Origin: an uncultured Oscillospiraceae bacterium
GTDB lineage: Bacteria; Bacillota; Clostridia; Oscillospirales; Oscillospiraceae
Direction: 5' to 3'
Length of the DNA stretch: 64,000 nucleotides
Assembly: GCA_934565795.1 (NCBI GenBank)
Contig: CAKTIM010000008.1
Span: 1-64,000, forward strand
The translations under genes and the position numbers were made by a program. The notes below the pieces were generated by a model that was not told the origin of the DNA, did not search any database, and worked only from the letters and a program-made list of their open reading frames with translations. Of this stretch, positions 1 to 8,824 are shown piece after piece (within the stretch, counting starts at the first letter, position 1; every line of letters starts with the position of its first letter).

Positions 1-1
1 G

Positions 2-64
2 CAATTCAACACCACCGACGCCAGAACCAGGCTGAAACATCTTTATCCAGAGATAAAGTTTTAA
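2..64 (+). CDS. C-terminal fragment of an unidentified protein, cut by the window edge
   Basis: One frame is open from the window edge for 20 codons and ends at TAA (62-64), giving a basic tail with NTTDARTRLKHLYP. The residue mix is protein-like and is followed at once by repeat DNA. Tails of this kind occur in transposases, but the piece is too short to assign and could be chance. Confidence 0.25.
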   Translation, partial: QFNTTDARTRLKHLYPEIKF

Positions 65-83
65 TGGGGATGAGCTAGTAGGG

Positions 84-710
84 GCGGATACCAGCCGCCC
101 GAAACGTAACGGTTTCGATAGCAGTAAGTTGAACGAAAGCAGGAAAAACTTCTGAGCCTCGTAGGGGTCGGCAATTTGTCGACCCTCAGCCTGGCGGTTT
201 TTGAGTGGTAAAGAAAAAACGTATAATCTAAAGGGCACATCCCCTAAGCTTCCCTGAGGGGTGTTGCAGAGCGCAGCGAATCTTTAATTACAATCATTGC
301 CGGTGGCAATGATACAATAATCAAATAGCTGTCGCCGCAGCGACTGAAGAGGGCACTCAGAGAATGGTTTTGAGCGAGACGCAACTAAAAAGGTAGAGTG
401 TCAAACATCCTGAGTCCGTAGGGGCGGATACTAGCCGCCCGCCATGTACCGGGACTGAGCGTTCCGTCTATACAGCTCACTTTCGTTACCTTTCGGGCGG
501 CTGGTATCCGCCCCTACGGGTGAGATGTGTACCATTCAACTTACCCCTAATAAAGAACGTACTGCGGTAAGCCCTCTTCAGTCAGCCCTACGGGCTGCCA
601 GCTTCCCCCAAGGGAAGCTTTTGGAGGGTACGGAAGCTGTTTCCCATTCAACAAGCTGCTTTTGAAATGGCAACGTTGAGGGGCGACAAATTGCCGCCCC
701 CTACGGGGTT
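84..710. repeat. Composite palindromic repeat island 1
   Basis: This gene-free stretch carries the units that recur in twelve other islands here: GGGGCGGATACCAGCCGCCC, GGGGTCGGCAATTTGTCGACCC, the AGCTTCCC/GGGAAGCT hairpin, GTCGCCGCAGCGAC and GACTGAAGAGGGC. Units alternate in orientation. A nested 65-nt element lies at 262-326. I see no coding region or structured RNA gene in it. Confidence 0.85.
262..326 (+). mobile_element. Nested 65-nt palindromic element, copy 1
   Basis: It starts directly after GGGG (TGTTGCAGAGCGCAGCGAATC...) and contains the hairpin CATTGCCGGTGGCAATG. The repeat resumes at AGCTGTCGCCGCAG. Empty versions of the same repeat, for example at 13256-13280, lack it, so it is an insertion into the larger repeat. 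Confidence 0.7.
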
Positions 711-787
711 AGAATCTGCTCCCTATTCACTGTCCTGCGGGCGTACATTTTCTCATTCTGTCAAAATTACAAAAAAGAGGTATAACT

Positions 788-2068
788 ATGGATACATTTA
801 CCAAATCCCTGTGTGAATTTTTGGACGAGGCGCACAGTCCCTATCATGCGCAGGCGGCGCTGCGGCGGGAGCTGGAGGCCTGCGGGTATGAAAAGCTGGC
901 CGAGGGGGACGCATGGACGCTGACTCCCGGCGGGAAGTATTTCGTGTGCCGGGGCGGCGCTGCGGTGATCGCCTTCCGCGTGCCCGAAGGCAGGCCCCAG
1001 GGCTTTCTGCTCTCCGCCGCCCACACCGACCGGCCCAGCCTGAAGCTCAAGGAGAACGGCGAGGCGGTGGGCGCGTATGTCACCGAGCAGGTGGAGCGCT
1101 ACGGCGGCCTGCTGATGGCCCCTTGGCTGGATCGGCCCCTGAGCGTGGCCGGGCGGGCGCTGGTGCAGACGGCGGAGGGGGCCAGGGTGGCCCTGGTGGA
1201 CATCGACCGGGATCTGATGCTGATCCCCAGCGTGGCCATCCACATGAACCGTCAGGCCAACGATGGCTACAAATGGAACCCGGTGATGGATCTGAACCCC
1301 CTGCTGGGGGGCAAGGACGCCGCCGGAAAGCTCCGCGCCCTGCTGGAGGAGGCCGCCGGTGGCAAAGTTCTCGGCCACGACCTGACCCTGTACGTTCGGG
1401 AGAAGGCAAAGGTATGGGGCATTGACGACGAATACATCTCCAGCCAGGCGCTGGACGATCTGCAATGCGTGTGGGGCTGCTTCCGGGGCTTCCTGGAGTC
1501 CGACGGCGGGGCGGATATCCCTGTGTTCTGCGCCCTGAACAGCGAGGAGATCGGCTCGTGCACCGCAGGCGGTGCGGACTCCACCCTCATCGCCGACGTG
1601 CTGGAGCGGGTCGCCGACGGACTGGGCGTGGACGTGCGGCAGCTGCTGAGCCGCTCCTTCCTGGTGTCGGCGGATAACGCCCACGCCATCCACCCCAACC
1701 ACCCGGAGCTGGCCGACCATGCCAACGCCCCGGTGATGGGTCAGGGAATCGTGGTGAAGTTCAACGCCAACCAGCGCTACTGCACCGACGCCCTGTCCGC
1801 CGCCCTGTTCCGCCAGGTATGCGCCAAGGCCGAGGCCCCCGTTCAGACCTATTATAACCGCCCGGATATCCCCGGCGGCAGCACCCTGGGCTGCATCTCC
1901 ATCGCCCACGTCTCCGTCCCCACGGTAGACATCGGCCTGCCCCAGCTGGCCATGCACAGCTGCTACGAAACCGCCGCCATCGCCGACGGCCTGAGCCTGC
2001 GCGACGCCATGAAAACCTACTTCTCCTCCACCTTGGACTTGGACGAAGAGGGCTTCCGCCTGAGGTGA
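788..2068 (+). CDS. M18 family aminopeptidase
   Basis: This is a 426-residue zinc-dependent cytosolic aminopeptidase of the M18 (aspartyl aminopeptidase, ApeB/LAP4) family, which removes N-terminal residues from peptides. Expected metal-site motifs are present in order: AHTD near residue 79, NSEEIGS near 250, a DNAHA-HPN segment near 300 and MHSCYE near 398. Length matches the family (about 430). ATG 788 follows an AAAAGAGGT ribosome-binding site. It stands alone, preceded by a repeat island and followed by a strong terminator at 2124. Substrate preference cannot be read from the sequence. Confidence 0.92.
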   Translation: MDTFTKSLCEFLDEAHSPYHAQAALRRELEACGYEKLAEGDAWTLTPGGKYFVCRGGAAVIAFRVPEGRPQGFLLSAAHTDRPSLKLKENGEAVGAYVTEQVERYGGLLMAPWLDRPLSVAGRALVQTAEGARVALVDIDRDLMLIPSVAIHMNRQANDGYKWNPVMDLNPLLGGKDAAGKLRALLEEAAGGKVLGHDLTLYVREKAKVWGIDDEYISSQALDDLQCVWGCFRGFLESDGGADIPVFCALNSEEIGSCTAGGADSTLIADVLERVADGLGVDVRQLLSRSFLVSADNAHAIHPNHPELADHANAPVMGQGIVVKFNANQRYCTDALSAALFRQVCAKAEAPVQTYYNRPDIPGGSTLGCISIAHVSVPTVDIGLPQLAMHSCYETAAIADGLSLRDAMKTYFSSTLDLDEEGFRLR

Positions 2069-2123
2069 GGCAAAAATCATGCTGCTCAGTTGCAGGCATT
2101 TATTGAGAAGTTCCGTAGGAAAA

Positions 2124-2166
2124 GCGAAAGAAACCGCCCCAAAATGGCGGTTTCTTTCGCTTTTTG
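2124..2166. terminator. Rho-independent terminator, probably bidirectional
   Basis: A perfect 15-bp stem (2124-2138 with 2146-2160, GCGAAAGAAACCGCC) with a 7-nt loop is followed by TTTTT on the plus strand and preceded by AAA. It sits between the convergent M18 peptidase and LacI genes and can serve both. Confidence 0.88.
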
Positions 2167-2228
2167 CTGCAGCGGTTCCTGTGGGAAAATCGCTATATGG
2201 CAGGGCAGAGTGACGCCTGGCGATGCCA

Positions 2229-3239
2229 TTACTCCTGGCTGCGTGCGGAAACACTGCCGCGGATGTGGATTGAAGGTTCAAAGAACAGAAATCTCGGCTC
2301 GGCATCCGGGTTGTCGAGTTCGTAAAAGGCTCTCCTCGCCGCTTCGATTCCCATATTGTATGCCGGCTGGCGGATCGCGGTCAGGTTGATGTAGTCGGAG
2401 AAGAAAATATCGTCGAACCCCACAATGGAAATATCCTTTGGAATCTGCGTTCCGATTTCCATGCATCGCTTATACAGGCCGTATGCCATCATGTCATTGA
2501 AGCAGAATACTGCGGAATATCCGCCTGCAACAATGTTATCCGCAAGCATATATGCGGATTTCATGGTGTAATCTCCCTCAAAAACATCGGCGCTTGTGAT
2601 TTTCAGCCCCAGCTTTTCGCAGGCCTGCTGTACTCCATAATACCGATGGGACGTGCTGTAACGCGGCCCGCTGAGGATTGCGATGTTTCTGTGCCCCATC
2701 TGCGCCAGATATTCAATGGCCATGGATGCGCCCTTTTTGTGGTTTACCACAATGGTGCTGACCTCCAGCTCCTCAAACCTGCGATCTACCAGAATAACCG
2801 GGCGGTTGAAGTTCCGCATAAGCCTTTTATAGCTTTCCGCCTGCCCTGGCGAATGGTCGGAGGCCACCACCAAAATGATCGCATCAGTGCCCCGGGCGGC
2901 GAGCGTACAGATGCTGGTTAGATCATTTGCGCATTCATCGTTCGTTGTCATAATCATAATATTCCAGCCGTGCTCGTGGGCAATCGTGTCGATGCCACTT
3001 ACGATATCGGAGAAAAAAACATTGCGAATATCTGGAATTATAACGCCAATCATACGACTTTGACGTTTTACCAACCCAACGGCTGTTTGATTTGGAACAT
3101 AATTCATCTCCTTTGCCACCCTGTAAATCAGCTCTCGTTTCTCCTGAGATATTCTGTTTGGACGGTTATTCAGGACAAATGAGACCGATGTAGGGGACAT
3201 ATGTACCTTTTCCGCGATATCCTTTAGTGTAACAGCCAT
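2229..3239 (-). CDS. LacI family transcriptional regulator
   Basis: This 336-residue protein has an N-terminal LacI helix-turn-helix (TLKDIAEKVHMSPTSVSFVLN, residues 4-24) and a periplasmic-binding-like effector domain (from GVIIPDIRNVFFSDI, about residue 65). Length is typical. It is divergent from the transporter/nucleoside hydrolase/ribokinase operon, whose promoter has a LacI-type operator at 3423, so it probably controls that operon. The effector is likely ribose, a nucleoside or a related sugar, by inference from the neighbours. ATG 3239 is preceded by a GGAGGTTAGG site. Repressor versus activator action is not shown by sequence. Confidence 0.93.
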   Translation of the reverse strand: MAVTLKDIAEKVHMSPTSVSFVLNNRPNRISQEKRELIYRVAKEMNYVPNQTAVGLVKRQSRMIGVIIPDIRNVFFSDIVSGIDTIAHEHGWNIMIMTTNDECANDLTSICTLAARGTDAIILVVASDHSPGQAESYKRLMRNFNRPVILVDRRFEELEVSTIVVNHKKGASMAIEYLAQMGHRNIAILSGPRYSTSHRYYGVQQACEKLGLKITSADVFEGDYTMKSAYMLADNIVAGGYSAVFCFNDMMAYGLYKRCMEIGTQIPKDISIVGFDDIFFSDYINLTAIRQPAYNMGIEAARRAFYELDNPDAEPRFLFFEPSIHIRGSVSARSQE

Positions 3240-3276
3240 TAATTCCTAACCTCCAGCATTTGCTTTATACATTTTT

Positions 3277-3282
3277 ATTATA
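3277..3282 (-). promoter_or_regulatory. Probable -10 element of the LacI gene
   Basis: A perfect TATAAT (minus strand) lies 38 nt upstream of the start codon. I could not find a convincing -35 at 16-18 bp, so only the -10 is called. Confidence 0.4.
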
Positions 3283-3384
3283 CCATAAAAAAGGACGTAG
3301 GGAATAGAAAATTTGTAGAATTGTCACAATGCATAGTTTTATTAGACAAAAAATGGAACTTATTACAAAACGCATTAGGGCATA

Positions 3385-3413
3385 TTGACAAATCCCCCTC
3401 GTCATACTATAAT
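3385..3413 (+). promoter_or_regulatory. Sigma-A type promoter of the nucleoside/sugar operon
   Basis: Exact consensus -35 TTGACA (3385-3390), 17-bp spacer and exact -10 TATAAT (3408-3413). Transcription would start near 3420, just before the operator. Confidence 0.88.
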
Positions 3414-3422
3414 GCGGGCAGA

Positions 3423-3440
3423 TGGTAAAACGATTTATCA
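3423..3440. promoter_or_regulatory. LacI-family operator
   Basis: The 18-mer TGGTAAAACGATTTATCA is an imperfect palindrome with the central CG typical of LacI-family operators (TAAA-n-CG-n-TTTA core). It lies at about +4 to +21 relative to the predicted start, an ideal roadblock position for the divergently encoded LacI protein. Confidence 0.75.
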
Positions 3441-3453
3441 AAGAGGGGATACA

Positions 3454-4443
3454 ATGCTTAACCTGAATTACAGCACCGCTCTTGGCGCAGTGATTTTAAC
3501 AGGCTTCCTCTGGGGCTCCTGGTACACCTTCATAAAGGTGATCCCCCGGCACAGAATCTGGGAGTTCACCTTCTGGCTTTACATATTTGCCAATGTGATA
3601 TCTTGGTCTGTCCTGCTGGCAGGGCGACACATTTTTCTGCCGGAAGGGATATCCGCAGAGCTGCAAAAAACCGGGAGCCAGATTCCGTTGATCCTGCTCT
3701 TTGGCGCGTTTTTTGGGATGAACATTCAGCTGACGCTTCGCATGATGGGAAAGTTGGGCATCATCTTTTCGATCTCCATCAGCTCAACCTTTGGCGTTTT
3801 GGTTGGAACCCTGCTTTCCGCGCTGCTGGGCGGACTTCCTGAGCACGTTTCCCTGTGGTCGGTAATGGCGGTTGCGGCGGTTCTTCTGTGCGCAACGTTC
3901 GCCTGTCAATTTTCCGGCTATAACATGCGCCAGCACGCCGGCGGAAATAAGGAGACGCCGTCCCCCACCGGGCGGGACTATGCGCTCTTTGCCCTGAACG
4001 TTCTGATGGGTCTTAGCTTCACACTGGCAACAAACCTCTGCTGCCGGACTGTCACAAACCCAAGGGGAATGGCACCGCTCCTTTTCTGCTCCTTCCTCGG
4101 TACGGGCGCGCTGCTGGGAACCTTTCTGGTGTCCAGCGTCCGGCTCATCAGAGAACGCCGCTGGCTGGATCTGTTCCATCCGGGCCGCAAAATGCTGCTG
4201 TACGCCTTCGTTGCCGCCGTCTGCCACTTTGGCGGAGATGTCATTTACATGATCGCTTCCCCCTCGCTGAGCATGAGCGTTGCGTGGCCGCTTTGCTCAA
4301 CAAGCAATCTCTGGAGCTACTTCTGGGGCGTGCTCTCCGGCGAGTACCGGGGATGCGGAAAAAAGGCGGCAATGCTGCTTTCCTTGGGCATTGTTCTTTT
4401 TGTCACCGGTGTCCTGCTTATGTCGTTTATATTGTATTGGTAA
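3454..4443 (+). CDS. DMT-superfamily (RhaT/GRP-like) sugar permease
   Basis: This is a 329-residue integral membrane protein with about ten hydrophobic helices. The first helix (ILTGFLWGSWYTFIK) and the following Trp/Glu-rich turn resemble RhaT/GRP sugar permeases of the drug/metabolite transporter superfamily. ATG 3454 is chosen because it follows AAAGAGGGGAT; upstream in-frame starts lie before the predicted transcript start. It is first in an operon with a CUT1 ABC transporter, a nucleoside hydrolase and ribokinase, so a sugar or riboside substrate is likely. Why the operon has a second transporter is unclear. The family assignment is by overall pattern rather than a diagnostic motif. Confidence 0.65.
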   Translation: MLNLNYSTALGAVILTGFLWGSWYTFIKVIPRHRIWEFTFWLYIFANVISWSVLLAGRHIFLPEGISAELQKTGSQIPLILLFGAFFGMNIQLTLRMMGKLGIIFSISISSTFGVLVGTLLSALLGGLPEHVSLWSVMAVAAVLLCATFACQFSGYNMRQHAGGNKETPSPTGRDYALFALNVLMGLSFTLATNLCCRTVTNPRGMAPLLFCSFLGTGALLGTFLVSSVRLIRERRWLDLFHPGRKMLLYAFVAAVCHFGGDVIYMIASPSLSMSVAWPLCSTSNLWSYFWGVLSGEYRGCGKKAAMLLSLGIVLFVTGVLLMSFILYW

Positions 4444-4482
4444 AAAATACATTATAAAATAAAAAAGATGGAGGAAAACACA

Positions 4483-5889
4483 ATGAAAATCAGAAGGCCC
4501 CTGTCAATTCTACTCGTGGTTGTTATGCTTTGCAGTCTGATGGCAGGCTGCGGCGCAAAGAAAGAAAGCGGTCAAGCCGCTGCAGACAAGCCCCGGAAAA
4601 TTGTAATCACGGGCAGCGCCTACTCGCTGGATGCCGAGCAGGCCGCCTGGGATGAGGTATGCGCGGCCTTCACTGCCGAGACCGGCATCGAGGTTGTGCA
4701 GAACCGCCAGGGCACCTGGGATGATATCCCCCAGAAGCTCCAGGCATCCAAGCTTGGCGAAGAGCAAATCGATCTCGTTGTTGTCGGCATGGGCACCGTC
4801 ACCGCCTCACTGGGGCCTGCGGGAAGCGTTATGGACTTGACCGAGCTTATGGCAGGCCTGACGGATCGATTCCCCGAGGGCGTGCTGGATTCCTGCTCCA
4901 TTGACGGCCATCTCTGGTGCTTCCCTTATTCCGATGCCAGCGGTACGACCTGCTTCTATAACAAGACCATGTTCGAGAAATATGACCTCTCTGTTCCCAC
5001 GAATCTGGATGAGTGGATTAACTGCGCAAAGGTTCTGTCGGACAATGGCGTTATTCCTTTCATGGTGCAGGGCAAGGATACCTGGGCGTGGGCGATGCCG
5101 TTCTTCGATACCTATGGGCAGGCCACCGGCGGCCAGTCCGTCGAGCGGGTGCAGGCCTGGCTCCGGGGTGAGCAGAGCTTTGAAAACGAAGAGGTTTATA
5201 CCGGCTTCGAGGCATTGAAGACGATATACGACAACGGGATTCTTACCAGCGAATCCTTTGACACCGATGAAACCGGCATGCTGGCAAACTTTGCTCAGGG
5301 GAACTGTGCCATGTTCTTCTGCGGCACCTGGGATTACCGCATGCTGAAATCCATGGATCTGGACTTTGAGTTCGGCGCGTTTGAATTCCCCATCGTTGTG
5401 GACGGTGCTCAGATGTGCCATGCCTTTGCCACCGGCGACGGTGCCATTTCCGTTCCCTCCTGGGTCGATCAGGACAATCTGGATAACATTATGTGCTTTA
5501 TCGAGTACCTGACACGGCCTGAAAATGCGAAGAAGATTCTCTGCGCCGCGTCCGGCGGCAGCCCGCTGTTTGAAATCGTGAAGGGCGCTGTCGGTGAGGT
5601 GGACGAGGTTACCACCTTCCTGAACGAGGTCTCCGTCCCCCATTCTGTAGAGTATCTGGACTGGGTCTGGCCGACAAAGGTCAACGATGCCATGTGCAAC
5701 GTAATCCCTTCCGTTATCAGTGGAAAGATGACTGCCCAGGAGGCGGCTGCCTATGTTCAGAAAACCCTGGACACCATGGTTTCCGAAGACGATTATGTTT
5801 ACGACTGGTGGAACAGCTGGAGTGAGGAGCAGTGGAAGGCCGTAACGCCAAGCCATATCCCCGACGTGACCGCTTTCTTCGCCAAGTGA
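4483..5889 (+). CDS. ABC transporter sugar-binding lipoprotein (CUT1, family 1 SBP)
   Basis: This is a 468-residue extracellular binding lipoprotein. A basic N-terminus and hydrophobic segment end in a lipobox (LMAGC, Cys23). The mature part has family-1 SBP features, including a PYSDASGTTCFYNK segment and FAQGNCAMFFCGTWDY. ATG 4483 is preferred over 4468 because GGAGG (4470-4474) is its ribosome-binding site. It is followed by two permeases and by nucleoside hydrolase and ribokinase genes. CUT1 systems normally import oligosaccharides, so a riboside-type ligand is inference from context. Confidence 0.9.
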   Translation: MKIRRPLSILLVVVMLCSLMAGCGAKKESGQAAADKPRKIVITGSAYSLDAEQAAWDEVCAAFTAETGIEVVQNRQGTWDDIPQKLQASKLGEEQIDLVVVGMGTVTASLGPAGSVMDLTELMAGLTDRFPEGVLDSCSIDGHLWCFPYSDASGTTCFYNKTMFEKYDLSVPTNLDEWINCAKVLSDNGVIPFMVQGKDTWAWAMPFFDTYGQATGGQSVERVQAWLRGEQSFENEEVYTGFEALKTIYDNGILTSESFDTDETGMLANFAQGNCAMFFCGTWDYRMLKSMDLDFEFGAFEFPIVVDGAQMCHAFATGDGAISVPSWVDQDNLDNIMCFIEYLTRPENAKKILCAASGGSPLFEIVKGAVGEVDEVTTFLNEVSVPHSVEYLDWVWPTKVNDAMCNVIPSVISGKMTAQEAAAYVQKTLDTMVSEDDYVYDWWNSWSEEQWKAVTPSHIPDVTAFFAK

Positions 5890-5953
5890 TTTACCAGGGC
5901 ATCCGAGGGTGGCCCGGCCGCCTTCGGATGCCCCAGAGGCGGAAGGAGAATTT

Positions 5954-6859
5954 ATGAACAAACCGTCCAAGCAAATCAAAAGGAATTTCAGCCGGGATGC
6001 GTTTCCCTACCTGATGTGTCTGCCGGCAGTAATCCTTTTCATCATATTTGTGATTTTTCCTTTCCTGGAGGGATGCCGCGTCAGCTTTTTCAAGTGGGAC
6101 GGCTTTTCCGACATGAAATGGGTCGGCCTGAAAAACTATTTCAACGTGATAAAGGATGACGTTTTCTGGCTGGCTATGAAAAACACGTTTGTGTACGCCA
6201 TCCTGGTCACCGTTTTTAAGAATGTTATTGCGCTGGCGCTGGCCTATGTGCTTGCCCAAAAGTTCCCGCTGCGAACAATGTTTCGGACGGGCATCTATAT
6301 GCCCGTGACCTTGTCCTATGTGGTCATCGGCGTGCTGTGGACGTGGATTTACAACCCCACCTTCGGACTTTTGAACGCTTTTCTCCGGGCGATCGGTCTG
6401 GAAAGCCTGATCGTCGGTTGGCTCAGCGACAGCCGGGCGGCTCTGTACAGCGTGGTGGCGGTGGATGTATGGAAGTGGATCGGCTACCATATGGTGCTGT
6501 ATCTTGCGGGCCTGCAGGCCATTTCCCAGGATCTCTATGAGGCTGCGGCGCTGGATGGCGCAAACGGCTGGCAGAAATTCACCAAGGTCACCGTCCCACA
6601 GCTTAACAGTACCATCGTTGTCAATATCCTGATGAGCCTGACCGGCGCATTCGCATCTAACTTTGATATTGTAAGCATTCTCACCGGCGGCGGCCCCATG
6701 CATGCCACCGAGGTTTCCCTGACCTACATTGTAACCACCGCCTTCAAATACAACAGCATGGGAAGGGCAAACGCCATGAGCATGATCCTGTTCCTGTTCG
6801 TCTTTGCTTTTGGATTTATGCAGCTGCGCATTATGTCCAGGGAGGATGTGTATGAGTAA
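5954..6859 (+). CDS. CUT1 ABC permease, MalF/UgpA type
   Basis: This 301-residue permease has six predicted helices and the EAA loop typical of binding-protein-dependent permeases (YEAAALDGANGWQKFTKVTVP, about residues 195-215), which docks on the ATPase. The N-terminal sequence FPYLMCLPAVILF is typical of MalF/UgpA. ATG 5954 follows GGAAGGAG. It lies between the binding protein and the second permease. No ATP-binding gene is in the operon. Confidence 0.92.
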   Translation: MNKPSKQIKRNFSRDAFPYLMCLPAVILFIIFVIFPFLEGCRVSFFKWDGFSDMKWVGLKNYFNVIKDDVFWLAMKNTFVYAILVTVFKNVIALALAYVLAQKFPLRTMFRTGIYMPVTLSYVVIGVLWTWIYNPTFGLLNAFLRAIGLESLIVGWLSDSRAALYSVVAVDVWKWIGYHMVLYLAGLQAISQDLYEAAALDGANGWQKFTKVTVPQLNSTIVVNILMSLTGAFASNFDIVSILTGGGPMHATEVSLTYIVTTAFKYNSMGRANAMSMILFLFVFAFGFMQLRIMSREDVYE

Positions 6860-6872
6860 TGGGAGGAAAGCA

Positions 6873-7709
6873 ATGAAACATCGTAAAAAAGTGAAAGCGC
6901 CGCAGGTGGTGTGGTTTCTGATCCTGCTTTTCTTCTTCCTTCTTACCGTTTACCCGGTTATCTGGATGTTTTGCGGTTCCCTGAAGGGGGCAAACGAGTT
7001 TTACACGAACGTCTGGGGGCTTCCCTCTGACCCGCAGTGGAAAAACTTTGTAAGCGCGTGGAAAACCGGCGCAATGGGAGAAAAATTTCTTAACAGCATG
7101 ATCGTCACCATTGGCTCCCTGCTGCTGTTGATCCCCATCAACAGCTGTGCCGCTTACGCCGTTGGACGGCTGCGCTTCAAGGGCCGCCGGGCGATATACT
7201 CCTTCCTGCTGGTGGGAATTATGATTCCAGGCGGCGTTTTGGGCATCCCCACCTTTACGGTGGCACTTCGCTTGGGGCTTAACAATACCCACCTGGGCCT
7301 GATTTTGATTTATGTTGCGCAGTCCATTGCAATGGGCGTGTTCATTATGCGCTCGTTCTTCATCTCCCTCCCGCGGGAATTGGAGGAGGCGGCGATGATC
7401 GATGGCTGTACGCCCTTTGGAAGTTTCCTGCGCGTCATTCTTCCACTGGCCAGCCCGGGCATAATGACGCAGATTATCTTTAATGGTTTGAGCATCTGGA
7501 ATGAATACTTTATGGCAAACATTATGCTCACCAGAAGCTCCAAGCTTACGCTTCCCCTCGCAATTGCAAACTTTGTCGGACAGCATACCACCAATTACCC
7601 GATGCTGTTTGCCGCGCTGTCCATCGTGACCCTGCCTGTGATTATTACCTATGTACTCGCCCAGAAAGGCTTTATTGAAGGCGTTTCTGCCGGCGCCGTT
7701 AAAGGATGA
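6873..7709 (+). CDS. CUT1 ABC permease, MalG/UgpE type
   Basis: This 278-residue permease has an EAA motif (LEEAAMIDGCTPFGSFLRVILPL, near residue 170) and the MalG-like ending (YVLAQKGFIEGVSAGAVKG). ATG 6873 follows GGGAGGAA by 5 nt. An alternative ATG at 6852, seven residues longer, overlaps the upstream gene and also has a GGGAGG. It pairs with the 5954-6859 permease as the membrane channel. Confidence 0.92.
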   Translation: MKHRKKVKAPQVVWFLILLFFFLLTVYPVIWMFCGSLKGANEFYTNVWGLPSDPQWKNFVSAWKTGAMGEKFLNSMIVTIGSLLLLIPINSCAAYAVGRLRFKGRRAIYSFLLVGIMIPGGVLGIPTFTVALRLGLNNTHLGLILIYVAQSIAMGVFIMRSFFISLPRELEEAAMIDGCTPFGSFLRVILPLASPGIMTQIIFNGLSIWNEYFMANIMLTRSSKLTLPLAIANFVGQHTTNYPMLFAALSIVTLPVIITYVLAQKGFIEGVSAGAVKG

Positions 7710-7722
7710 AAGGAGATTCGTT

Positions 7723-8649
7723 ATGCACGAAAAGTATATGTTCAAGCCTGTTGCAACAAAAAGAAAACGCGTGATTCTGGATACGGATGCCAGAAATTTT
7801 GTAGACGACCAGTACGCCATAACCCATGCGCTGCTGACGCCCATGTTTGATCTGCGCGGCATTATCGCCTCTCATTTTGGCCACGACCGCATTGAGGAAT
7901 CCATGGAGGCCAGCTGGGACGAGCTGCAGCGGGTGCTGCGGTATTCCGGATTTGAAGGAAAGGTCAATGCCGTCAAGGGCGCTCCGACCAAGCTGCATCG
8001 CCGCTGCGAGGGCTGCTTCGGCGAGCTCCTTCCGCTGGACAGCGATGGCGCGCAGCTGATCATCCGGGAGGCGCTTGACACGCCTGTGGGAGAACGGCTG
8101 TACATCGGCGCGCTGGGGCCTCTGACCAATATTGTCTCCGCGCTGATTATGGAGCCGCGGATCACCCATAAAATCGTAGTCGTGTGGAACGGCGGAAACA
8201 ATTACCCCTCCGGCGGCCCCGAATTTAACCTGACCAATGATATCGCGGCAGCCAATTACCTGTTTGAATCTGAGGTTGAGGTCTGGCAGATTCCCATCAA
8301 AACCGTTACCTATCCGAAGGTGAGCCTGGCCGAGCTGCAATACAAGGTTATGCCCTGCGGAGAGATTGGCAATTATCTCTTCCGCCAGACCATTGAGTTC
8401 TATGACCTGCTGAAGGATAACCCCGGCTTCCCGCCCCCGGAATCCCTGGACATCTGCGACGAGACCATCATCGGTTTGCTGATGGATGACCAGCGTTACC
8501 GCTATCGCTATGATAATGCTCCCTTTATCAATTCGGAGATGTACTATCATCCCTGCCCCAGTAATCGCCCGATTCGCATCTACGAGGAAATCGACGGCAG
8601 ATACATTCTGGAAGACCTCTTCTGTAAGCTTGCCATTAATTATCGCTGA
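7723..8649 (+). CDS. Nucleoside hydrolase (IUNH family)
   Basis: This 308-residue enzyme hydrolyses the N-glycosidic bond of ribonucleosides to give base and ribose. The N-terminal calcium/catalytic signature is present as DTDARNFVDDQYA (family form DTDxxxDDxxA), with the conserved GPLTNI (about residue 128) and a Gly/Asn-rich WNGGN...GPEFN segment near 150-168 that binds ribose. ATG 7723 follows AAAGGAGAT. It is the enzymatic centre of the operon, and the ribokinase downstream would phosphorylate its product. Base specificity cannot be read from the sequence; some family members act on other ribosides. Confidence 0.9.
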   Translation: MHEKYMFKPVATKRKRVILDTDARNFVDDQYAITHALLTPMFDLRGIIASHFGHDRIEESMEASWDELQRVLRYSGFEGKVNAVKGAPTKLHRRCEGCFGELLPLDSDGAQLIIREALDTPVGERLYIGALGPLTNIVSALIMEPRITHKIVVVWNGGNNYPSGGPEFNLTNDIAAANYLFESEVEVWQIPIKTVTYPKVSLAELQYKVMPCGEIGNYLFRQTIEFYDLLKDNPGFPPPESLDICDETIIGLLMDDQRYRYRYDNAPFINSEMYYHPCPSNRPIRIYEEIDGRYILEDLFCKLAINYR

Positions 8650-8824
8650 AAGCGGTGTGTGCTATGAAAGACATTCCGTGTCAGCCATTTTTTCCGAAAG
8701 CAACGGCCGGCTTTCGCGGTCTGACTGATTCACAGGGCGGTTGTGTTGGCCCCAGGCCTGCGGCAAAATCGGGGACTCGCCTTGTAATCATCAACGCAGC
8801 AGATCAGACATAGGAGGGCAGCGC

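Noticed and set aside
8664..8813. A 49-codon frame between the nucleoside hydrolase and ribokinase genes
   Set aside because: It ends right before the ribokinase ribosome-binding site, but has no ribosome-binding site of its own and its composition is not convincing. A CGAAAGC/GCTTTCG hairpin in it may be an mRNA processing site.
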